A program made the position numbers and the translations under genes. Shown here one piece after another: positions 57,440 through 64,000 of a DNA stretch of 64,000 nucleotides. Positions within the stretch are counted from its first letter, which is position 1. Every line of letters begins with the position of its first letter. The notes under the pieces are model-generated. The model saw only the letters and a list, made by a program, of their open reading frames with translations. It was not told where the DNA came from and did not search any database. The DNA comes from CAYTPI01 sp964439625 (GTDB lineage: Bacteria > Chloroflexota > Anaerolineae > Aggregatilineales > UBA3940), in the NCBI GenBank assembly GCA_964439625.1, contig CAYTPI010000002.1, forward strand, positions 124,001 to 188,000, written 5' to 3'.

Positions 57440-59842
57440 CTATGTGATCGATGTGAAACGGACGATTGTAACACCATCTCCACCCTCGTGGCGTGGCGCG
57501 GGGCCATAGTCCTCAATAAAGGTCAATCGGTGTAAATAATCGCGCACGGCTCGTCTTAAGATACCAGACCCTTTGCCATGTACCACCCGCACAAAAGGTA
57601 GCCCCGCTACATATGCTTTGTCAATATATACTTCAAGCTCCGTCATCGCGTCTTCTTGATACATGCCCCGTAAGTGCAGTTCAAGGCCGGGGCTCTCAAC
57701 CTTAGGCCGCTTGATAGAAATTTCCGTAGACCGTTCCTGTTTAGCTTTTCCTCGGTACTCAAGGTCGTCTGCATCAACCCGCACGCGGAACTGCCCGATC
57801 TGTACCTCAACATCAGCACCACCATCAATCGCGGTGATCTTACCCTCTGAATTCATTGATGCCACATACACTTGATCACCGATATCAAGTGCCTTTTGTG
57901 CTGTACGCTGCTTGGGCTTTGGTGCTGGAACAGCCGCAACCAACTCTGGAATTGGTTCTTCGATTTGTTCCTCTAGTGTGATGGCCTGTTCCTCAATCTC
58001 TTCAATCTCGATCTCAGGCTTAACCGCAACCGGTCGATCCATGCGAGTCAGGCGGCGGCGTAAATCCTTGACTTCCTGTCGTAGCTCCGAGAGTTCCTTG
58101 CCTGCTTTCTCTCTGGTGCGCTCAATGATCTTACGCCGGTCACGCTCGATGTTTACCAGCCGCTCTTCCAATGCTGATTGTAGCGTTACCACTTCTTTTT
58201 CAGTGGCTTGCAACCGTTCTTGTGTGGCTTCTGCCTGCCGCCGCATCCGGTTGATCTCATCAAGCAGAGCTTCTACCTGGAGTTCCTCACTACCGACATA
58301 CGTCCGAGCCTCTTCAATGATGCTGTCTGGCAAGCCCAAGCGCTTGGCAATCGCTAACGCATTACTGCGCCCCGGAATACCCATAATTAAGCGATAGGTT
58401 GGCGAAAGTGTCTCGACATCGAACTCGACGCTTGCATTACGAATACCCGGCGTATTATGCGCGTAAATCTTGAGTTCAGGGTAGTGAGTTGCCACCATCG
58501 TCGTGACACCACGCCGCAATAATTCCTGCATAATAGCGCGAGCAACAGCCGCCCCTTCTGCCGGGTCTGTCCCAGAACCAAGCTCATCTAACAATACCAG
58601 TGAGTGGTTATCAACATCGCGCAGAATCCCAATAATATTCGTCAAGTGGGCTGAGAATGTACTGAGTGACTGCTCAATGCTCTGTTCGTCGCCGATGTCA
58701 GCATAGACCGTCTCAAAGACCGTTAATACTGTCTCCTCTGCTGCAGGGATGTGCAGCCCACATTGAGCCATCAACGTTATCAAACCCACCGTTTTCATCG
58801 ACACGGTCTTACCACCTGTATTCGGCCCAGTGATAATCAATGTGTGTACATCTTCATCGAATTCAACGGTTGTGGGGACAACTGTTTGCGGATCCAGTAA
58901 CGGGTGCCGAGCATCATATAGGTAAATACGCCCACCAACTTGGTCTGACTCGAACCCAACCAACTTCGGGGACACCCCATCAAGAACGTCAGCATACTGA
59001 GCCATCGCAAAACATACATCTAGGTCTGCGAGAGTCTCAACTGTTTCGATAATGGCGCCTGCTTCGCCGCCAACTTGATTACTCAACGCAGCCAAAATAC
59101 GCCGTATTTCTTTATCTTCTTCAAGTTGAAGCGCTTTGATCTGGTTGCCGATCTCGACTAAAGCTGTCGGTTCAACAAACAAAGTCTGCCCAGAGGCCGA
59201 TTGATCATGCACAATCCCCTTAACTCGCCCATGGGCTGATGCTTTGATCGGAATGACATAGCGACCATTTCGTGTTGTGATCAGGTTTTCTTGCAGATAC
59301 GTCGCGATATTTGGATCACTAATAATAGTCTGTAGCTTGGATTGCAAGCGACCCTCTTGAATGCGTATTTCGCGCCGAACTTCTGCTAGATAAGGGCTTG
59401 CGGAATCCTTAACCAAGCCGCTGTCATCAATTGCCCGACCAATCGCCGCGATCAGTTGGTGCCCTTCCATAATCCAATTTGATGTATGGCTCAGCAGGGG
59501 AATCTTTTCTGCTACTTCTTTAATTGTCTTCTTGAGCGTGATGGCAGATTGTAGCGTGCCTCGTATCATCAACAGTTGGCTAGCATCCAGCACGCCGCCG
59601 CGCTCCGCAGATTCAGCTTCACCCCGGATATCTCGGGCACCGCCAATACTCACATTCGGGCGCAGTTCGCCTAACAGAAGCCGGGACTCTGATGTGCGCT
59701 GCTGCCTATGTTGCGCTTCTTGTAAGGAAGGCGTTGGCTCAAGCTGAATGATCTTCTCTTTACTAAAGCTAAAAGCTGCGTATCCAGAGAGAATCTCCAA
59801 TACCTTCTCAAGCTCAAGAACGTCGTATGTTCTGGGATCCAT
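57440..59842 (-). CDS. mutS2: endonuclease MutS2
   Basis: An 800-residue MutS2, an ATPase with a C-terminal Smr nuclease, linked with recombination control and rescue of collided ribosomes. It lacks the MutS mismatch-reading domain. The clamp region includes VHDQSASGQTLFVEP near 211-225. Walker A is TGPNTGGKT at 338-346, Walker B LLDELGSGTDP and the signature STFSAHL. A coiled coil runs about 515-620. The Smr domain (about 725-800) has LELHLRGM and VHGKGSGILR. Length is normal. Confidence 0.95.
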   Translation of the reverse strand: MDPRTYDVLELEKVLEILSGYAAFSFSKEKIIQLEPTPSLQEAQHRQQRTSESRLLLGELRPNVSIGGARDIRGEAESAERGGVLDASQLLMIRGTLQSAITLKKTIKEVAEKIPLLSHTSNWIMEGHQLIAAIGRAIDDSGLVKDSASPYLAEVRREIRIQEGRLQSKLQTIISDPNIATYLQENLITTRNGRYVIPIKASAHGRVKGIVHDQSASGQTLFVEPTALVEIGNQIKALQLEEDKEIRRILAALSNQVGGEAGAIIETVETLADLDVCFAMAQYADVLDGVSPKLVGFESDQVGGRIYLYDARHPLLDPQTVVPTTVEFDEDVHTLIITGPNTGGKTVSMKTVGLITLMAQCGLHIPAAEETVLTVFETVYADIGDEQSIEQSLSTFSAHLTNIIGILRDVDNHSLVLLDELGSGTDPAEGAAVARAIMQELLRRGVTTMVATHYPELKIYAHNTPGIRNASVEFDVETLSPTYRLIMGIPGRSNALAIAKRLGLPDSIIEEARTYVGSEELQVEALLDEINRMRRQAEATQERLQATEKEVVTLQSALEERLVNIERDRRKIIERTREKAGKELSELRQEVKDLRRRLTRMDRPVAVKPEIEIEEIEEQAITLEEQIEEPIPELVAAVPAPKPKQRTAQKALDIGDQVYVASMNSEGKITAIDGGADVEVQIGQFRVRVDADDLEYRGKAKQERSTEISIKRPKVESPGLELHLRGMYQEDAMTELEVYIDKAYVAGLPFVRVVHGKGSGILRRAVRDYLHRLTFIEDYGPAPRHEGGDGVTIVRFTSIT

Positions 59843-59920
59843 AATCTACTTTGTGCCAATATGCGTATTAAACCATAAAGGATTGTAACTTGCTTATGTA
59901 TGAACTACATAGTTAGTGGC

Positions 59921-59953
59921 AAAGAGAAGAGCGCTCATGTGAGCGCCCTTCTC
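59921..59953 (-). terminator. intrinsic terminator after fabI
   Basis: A long hairpin between mutS2 and fabI: GAGAAG-A-GCGCTCA / TGAGCGC-C-CTTCTC, 13 pairs with one mismatch (six-base loop in practice). On the minus strand it is followed by TTTG. It begins 24 bp after the fabI stop. Confidence 0.6.
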
Positions 59954-59976
59954 GATAGAACCATGCGTTTTGTGGA

Positions 59977-60789
59977 TTAGTCCTCTAACATTTCGCGCAT
60001 TTTCTCTGAGTCGTAGGGAGCGCCTACACCAAGAATGTTCCAACCCCCATCAACATAGACAACTTGCCCAGTAACACCGCTACCCCATTTCGATGATAAC
60101 CAGACGGCTGTGTTACCAATTTCTTCCCGTGTGATGTTGCGACGTAGGGGTGAGGCTTTCTCATGAACTTTGAGCAGCAAGTTCAAGTCGGTAATACCAG
60201 AAGCCGCCAACGTCTTCACCGGCCCAGCGGAAATCGCATTCACGCGTATTTGCTTTGGGCCAAAGTCTGCTGCTAAGTAACGCACGGTCGACTCAAGGGC
60301 GGCTTTGGCAACCCCCATAACGTTATAGTTCGGCATCACCATCACACTGCCATAGTATGTCATTGTCAAGATTGAACTGCCTTCTGACAGGAAAGGCTCA
60401 GCACGCTTTGCCAGTGATACCAGAGAAAACACGCTAACGTCCATCGCCTTGAGGAAACCCTCTCGCGTGACGTCAATAAAGCGCCCCTCAAGGAATTCTT
60501 TAGGCGCATAAGCGACGGAATGTACCAGCACGTCAATTTTGCCGTGCTTTTCCTTTACGAGTTCAAAAACCCGGTCTACCTGCTCATCGTTGCGCACGTC
60601 TGCAAGTTCAATTACTTTAGCGCCAACGCTCTCAGCCAACGGTCTAACACGCTTCTCAAGGCGTTCGATACCGTAGCTGAAGGCTAGCTCTGCACCTTCG
60701 CGGTGCATTGCCTCGGAGATACCCCAAGCAATTGAGTGTTTATTGGCGACGCCAAATACCAGTACTATTTTTCCATCGAGCAAGCCCAT
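59977..60789 (-). CDS. fabI: enoyl-[acyl-carrier-protein] reductase FabI
   Basis: A 270-residue NADH-dependent reductase for the last step of each fatty-acid elongation round. It is a short-chain dehydrogenase fold with the FabI cofactor loop VFGVANKHSIAWGI at 11-24 and SVAYAPK. The active-site set is Tyr145, Tyr155 and Lys162 in LTMTYYG and PNYNVMGVAKA. Length fits. GAGG lies 9 nt before the ATG. It is followed by a terminator. Other fab genes are not nearby. Confidence 0.95.
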   Translation of the reverse strand: MGLLDGKIVLVFGVANKHSIAWGISEAMHREGAELAFSYGIERLEKRVRPLAESVGAKVIELADVRNDEQVDRVFELVKEKHGKIDVLVHSVAYAPKEFLEGRFIDVTREGFLKAMDVSVFSLVSLAKRAEPFLSEGSSILTMTYYGSVMVMPNYNVMGVAKAALESTVRYLAADFGPKQIRVNAISAGPVKTLAASGITDLNLLLKVHEKASPLRRNITREEIGNTAVWLSSKWGSGVTGQVVYVDGGWNILGVGAPYDSEKMREMLED

Positions 60790-60846
60790 GCAAATGTCCT
60801 CTCTTATTTATAATGCCTGACCACATATACTCAAACATGCAGCATG

Positions 60847-61443
60847 CTATTTCGATACGTATTGATTGCCATCCACCCAATAACGCCAAGGGATACTTAA
60901 CCACGGCTCATCGACATTGATCCCAATCCGCGGGCCAGTTGCGATCTGCTCCGCTGTGACGGGCGTACCCTCTGCACAATAGAGCGAGCTGTCGGGCAGT
61001 GTAATATCCGTGTTATTAAGGGTTTTGTCAATAGCAAAAGCCACCGTCAAACGACCCGGCCCACTCGTCCACTCACGTTGTTTGCGGCCAGCTCGCCTTT
61101 TTTGCATAGTCGCAAGCCCCTCAATTGGTTCGACAGCTCGTATGAGTACGGCAGCAGGATAGTCTACATCAGACGGTCTAGCAACAATATTCAACATATG
61201 GTGAATGCCATAGGCGATATACACGTAACATGTGCCGGGCTGGTTAAACATGGGCAAGTTGCGCGGCGTCTTACCAGCACGTCCATGTGATGCTAGATCT
61301 TCCCAGCCTGTGTAGGCTTCTGTTTCGACGATACGCCCCGTCGTCCGGGCACCTTCACGCTCGACTATTAAGATGCGCCCTAGTAAGTCTCGGGCAACCG
61401 TATTCGTATCCCGTGCAAAATATTGACGATCTAAGCGGATCAT
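60847..61443 (-). CDS. mpg: 3-methyladenine DNA glycosylase (AAG/MPG family)
   Basis: A 198-residue AAG-type DNA glycosylase that removes alkylated and deaminated purines. Motifs are ARDLLGRILIVE near 17-28, GRIVETEAYTGWEDLASH with catalytic Glu, GTCYVYIAYGIHHMLNIV, AVLIRAVEPIEG and SGPGRLTVAFAID. Length is normal. Its ATG overlaps the stop of the upstream methyltransferase gene by 4 bp, so both are translationally coupled. Confidence 0.94.
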   Translation of the reverse strand: MIRLDRQYFARDTNTVARDLLGRILIVEREGARTTGRIVETEAYTGWEDLASHGRAGKTPRNLPMFNQPGTCYVYIAYGIHHMLNIVARPSDVDYPAAVLIRAVEPIEGLATMQKRRAGRKQREWTSGPGRLTVAFAIDKTLNNTDITLPDSSLYCAEGTPVTAEQIATGPRIGINVDEPWLSIPWRYWVDGNQYVSK

Positions 61444-62078
61444 GTGTCAGACTTAACCGCCCAAACAGCATATAGTGGGTCGCCACGGAACAAGCCACCT
61501 TGTTTTTCAAACGTCTCAACATTGGCCCATCCACCTGAGCGCTTAAAATAGTCAGCCACGAGATCGATATGCCCCCGATCATCATTCTGTAACCAGATCG
61601 CGACAGCCTTCGTTGGAAAACAGCGGTTCGAAAAACTCACAATAAAAGGTGCATTGTTCTTTAAGACGCGCTGAACCTGTTGAAAAACGGCAACGGGTTG
61701 TGTTAAGTACTGAACCGATACAGCGCATATAACAGTGTCAAATTGATTGTCAGCGAAAGGTAACTCAGGATTATCGTTTAAACTATGGACGACATACTCA
61801 TCTAGCTGAGGGTTATCAGCCATTTCTTCGTCGTTCATACCAAGCCCTATCACCTGCTTGTAACGCAGTGATGTCGGCAGATGTGAGCGCCAACTACTCA
61901 TTAGATCAAGGATGACGCCGTCATTCGGCAGCCGGTCAGCGTATAAATTCCGAACGGCTTCAATTGCAGCATCATCTATGTGAACGACTTTACGGGGGAA
62001 CGAGTAGAAGTTGAAGTCTGTTGATTCATCGCGCCGACTAAAATATTCTGGCGGGTACGTCATTGCCAAACAGTCCAT
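61440..62078 (-). CDS. class I SAM-dependent methyltransferase
   Basis: A 212-residue methyltransferase with unknown substrate. The SAM-binding strand is VILDLMSSWRSHLP (acidic Asp kept, glycine-rich loop replaced by MSSW), followed by QVIGLGMNDEEM and, at the post-II region, LPFADNQFDTVICAVSVQYLTQP. The end FRGDPLYAVWAVK is strand-rich. The departed glycine loop makes it a divergent member. The ATG at 62078 is kept; another at 62063 is possible. It is coupled to mpg downstream, so a link with DNA repair or alkyl damage is possible but only by position. Confidence 0.8.
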   Translation of the reverse strand: MDCLAMTYPPEYFSRRDESTDFNFYSFPRKVVHIDDAAIEAVRNLYADRLPNDGVILDLMSSWRSHLPTSLRYKQVIGLGMNDEEMADNPQLDEYVVHSLNDNPELPFADNQFDTVICAVSVQYLTQPVAVFQQVQRVLKNNAPFIVSFSNRCFPTKAVAIWLQNDDRGHIDLVADYFKRSGGWANVETFEKQGGLFRGDPLYAVWAVKSDT

Positions 62079-62125
62079 TATCCGAGGTTGGCGTTGTATC
62101 TTTGAGCCTAAGGGTCCTTTAACGG

Positions 62126-63022
62126 TTATGCAACTCGTTGCTTTCGTTCATCTGTTTTATCAGCCTTCCGTTTACCCAACACAGGTAGAGACGATATCAC
62201 ACTGCTGAACCAAGATGGTACCCCACGCTGATTCTCCATCTTGATGAATTCGTTCAAGATAATTGCCAATCTATCCGCGTCGATTCCGCGAATGAAACGG
62301 CCTTCTGACACTACGGAGATTTTACCAGACTCTTCCGACACGATAATCACAATCGCATCACTCACTTCAGATATGCCTAACCCAGCCCGATGCCTGAGGC
62401 CCATGGTTGGATCAGGCATATTACGTCGATTTGATACAGGCAGTGTGCAGGCCACTGCGACAATTTTGTCCCCGCGAATGATCATGGCACCATCGTGCAG
62501 GCTAGTCTTTGGGAAAAAGATAGTCTGGATAAGCTGGTTTTCCGGGCGTGCATTGATTTCAACACCTGTGTTGATATATTCTGCGAGGCCTGTGTCTCGC
62601 TCAATCACGATCAATGCACCATGCTTTAGCCGCGACATTGCTCGTGCCGCATCACGGAGTTCCGTAATGAGGGCTGCCTGCCGTTCTTCACCGATTTGGC
62701 TGACAATATCTACCAGGCCAATCCGCCCGACACGGTCTAACCAACGTCGTAGTTCATCTTGAAAAATAACCGGAACGGCAACCAGTGTAGCCGTTAATAC
62801 AGTCTGAAGTAAAAAGGAGAAGGCCTGCAAATTTAGCAGGGTAGAAAGCGCCCACATAATCAGCAAGGAGATTGCAATGCCACGCAACACTGTTGCTGCC
62901 CGGGTACCTTTAACCAGTTGGAGCGCTCCGAAGAAGACTGCCGCAACGAGGAAAATATCGAGGAAGTTACGCCAATCACTCGAAATATTTTGAATTGTCC
63001 AGATGACTTCTTCGATACCCAC
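62126..63022 (-). CDS. cdaA: diadenylate cyclase CdaA
   Basis: A 298-residue membrane enzyme that makes c-di-AMP from two ATP. Three N-terminal helices (about 20-36, 44-62 and 68-86) precede the DAC domain, which has the catalytic SLHDGAMII (DGA 177-179) and GLRHRAGLGISE (RHR 210-212). These are the full active-site motifs. It starts with GTG. In many bacteria cdaA is followed by ybbR and glmM; here the next gene is a methyltransferase after 47 bp, so no YbbR-type regulator is adjacent. c-di-AMP usually governs potassium, osmotic and cell-wall balance. Confidence 0.95.
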   Translation of the reverse strand: MGIEEVIWTIQNISSDWRNFLDIFLVAAVFFGALQLVKGTRAATVLRGIAISLLIMWALSTLLNLQAFSFLLQTVLTATLVAVPVIFQDELRRWLDRVGRIGLVDIVSQIGEERQAALITELRDAARAMSRLKHGALIVIERDTGLAEYINTGVEINARPENQLIQTIFFPKTSLHDGAMIIRGDKIVAVACTLPVSNRRNMPDPTMGLRHRAGLGISEVSDAIVIIVSEESGKISVVSEGRFIRGIDADRLAIILNEFIKMENQRGVPSWFSSVISSLPVLGKRKADKTDERKQRVA

Positions 63023-63063
63023 GGCTTACACTTCAGAGTATTTAAGGAACAGGTACTGATTCG

Positions 63064-64000
63064 CTAGGCAATTCCAGCAGAACTCTTAATTTGTGCCAAT
63101 AGTTGACGATACCTGTCAACATCTTCCGGGTTAAGTTGAATAATCTTGCTGATGGTGTCTACAGCTGCTTTAAAATCGCCAGCATCGATCTGCATTTCGC
63201 CAATCTTATCCAACTGTTTAACTGCATCATCTTTGCGCTTGGCTCGTGCATACACCTGCGCCAGACGCATTCTTAGGCCAACCTCAGTAGGGTGCCGCTT
63301 AACCTGAAATTCTAACGTCGGGATAATGCGCCCAGGTTTTCCCCTTGTGATGCACTGACGTATAAAATCATCGACTTTGTTCACAGCTTCTTTAGCGCGG
63401 TTTGTTTGAAAGTATAGGTCGATCAACGCCATTGTTGATGCTTCATCATCGGGGGCAATTTCAGCGATTTGCTCATAGTATTCCAGAGCCTGCTGCCAAT
63501 TAAGTCGTTGCTGTTCAATCTCTGCAACGGACTTAAGAATCGCAACGATGTAGGGCCCACGGGCTTCATTCTCACGTGCATATTCCAGGCCTCGCATATA
63601 GTATTCAAAGGCTTTATTTGTATCAGCCATTAGTCTGTAATGTAGGTCGCCAAGTTCTGAATATTGTACTAAAGCCTCTTCTACACGTTCCTGTGCCAGC
63701 AGCATATGTAATAATCGCTGACGGGCACTAATATCAGCAGGCCATATCTCTAATACCTCTTGGAATAGAACAGTGGCCTTTTGCTCATTGCCTCGAATCA
63801 AGTAAGCCTCGCCGATTAAATTGAGTTTTTCGGCGGCATCTTTTGTGCGGTTCTGCTTGATCAGCACATCAGCAATGCGGCGGTGTACCGGCAGATATTC
63901 GGGAGATTGTTCAATGGCATACTGCGCCTCAGATGTGGCTAATGTTAACGCATTCTGCTCGATGTAATAGTCGATCCGCTGTGTAATTTCAGCGATTGCA
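63064..64000 (-). CDS. tetratricopeptide-repeat protein, cut by the window edge
   Basis: The reading frame is open to the last base, so the N-terminus lies beyond the window; an internal GTG at 63867 is not a real start because repeat-like sequence (YAIEQSPEYLPVHRRIADVL) continues upstream of it. At least 312 residues are present. They form a chain of TPR helix pairs, for example IGEAYLIRGNEQKATVLFQE, ALEYYEQIAEIAPDDEAS and VDTISKIIQLNPEDVD. No catalytic domain is visible; it is probably a scaffold. The stop lies 41 bp before cdaA, on the same strand. Confidence 0.85.
   Translation of the reverse strand, partial: AIAEITQRIDYYIEQNALTLATSEAQYAIEQSPEYLPVHRRIADVLIKQNRTKDAAEKLNLIGEAYLIRGNEQKATVLFQEVLEIWPADISARQRLLHMLLAQERVEEALVQYSELGDLHYRLMADTNKAFEYYMRGLEYARENEARGPYIVAILKSVAEIEQQRLNWQQALEYYEQIAEIAPDDEASTMALIDLYFQTNRAKEAVNKVDDFIRQCITRGKPGRIIPTLEFQVKRHPTEVGLRMRLAQVYARAKRKDDAVKQLDKIGEMQIDAGDFKAAVDTISKIIQLNPEDVDRYRQLLAQIKSSAGIA

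Noticed and set aside
63867..63867. GTG as the start of the TPR gene
   Set aside because: The frame stays open to the window edge and TPR-like residues continue upstream of it, so the real start is outside.

Overview
The window looks like a chromosomal segment of a Chloroflexota bacterium, probably class Anaerolineae; this is inference from gene content, not from a phylogenetic marker. The pointers are two GT-C membrane glycosyltransferases with large C-terminal beta-module tails, a protein with the 'FPET...FGYP' repeat typical of Chloroflexota secreted proteins, CarD, a Hank-type Ser/Thr kinase with an extracellular domain, many lipoproteins and M23 peptidases, and moderate G+C. Coding density is high. 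No rRNA, tRNA, CRISPR array, transposase or phage gene was seen.

Layout. 1-8.4 kb: an alpha/beta hydrolase, a GT-C glycosyltransferase and carD on the minus strand, then a plus-strand run ruvB-DUF2905-queA-GNAT-dprA. 8.4-15.8 kb: a very long secA, a 144-residue orphan and clpC, all minus. 16-25 kb: aroC, a secreted clan-A glycoside hydrolase, two tandem membrane paralogs, xpt-guaA, and an acyltransferase-3 protein. 25-32.5 kb: pncC, a second GT-C enzyme, a TAP-type alpha/beta hydrolase with a duplicated N-terminal domain, and a clan-A hydrolase next to a small gene that duplicates its C-terminal domain. 32.5-36 kb: an orphan dhaL, prmC and an HExxH protein. 35.6-40.8 kb: a cell-envelope cluster with three M23 peptidases, a beta-propeller lipoprotein, the FPET-repeat protein and a receiver-like protein whose phospho-acceptor Asp is Glu. 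40.9-51.7 kb: add, pcm, a RimK-like ATP-grasp gene, a lytic transglycosylase, trmD, two family-5 solute-binding proteins without permeases, a membrane Ser/Thr kinase and secG. 51.9-64 kb: a CpaB-like SAF protein, a 48-residue basic protein with its own promoter, Shine-Dalgarno site and terminator, another clan-A hydrolase, a family-3 solute-binding protein, another M23 peptidase, ftcD, mutS2, fabI, mpg, a methyltransferase, cdaA and a TPR gene cut by the right edge.

Most genes are housekeeping: DNA repair and recombination (ruvB, dprA, mutS2, mpg), tRNA and translation (queA, trmD, prmC), secretion (secA, secG), proteolysis (clpC), purine and fatty-acid metabolism, and c-di-AMP synthesis. The accessory layer is envelope biology: GT-C enzymes, clan-A hydrolases, M23 and lytic-transglycosylase enzymes and binding lipoproteins. 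The most unusual signals are (i) the 48-residue basic protein at 53306-53452 in a compact, strongly signalled transcription unit, (ii) an unrecognised domain of about 95 residues present both as a C-terminal tail of a hydrolase and as a free-standing gene, (iii) a dispersed palindromic repeat in two distant intergenic regions, and (iv) a nested inverted repeat between the kinase and a solute-binding lipoprotein. No complete new defence or mobile system was found.
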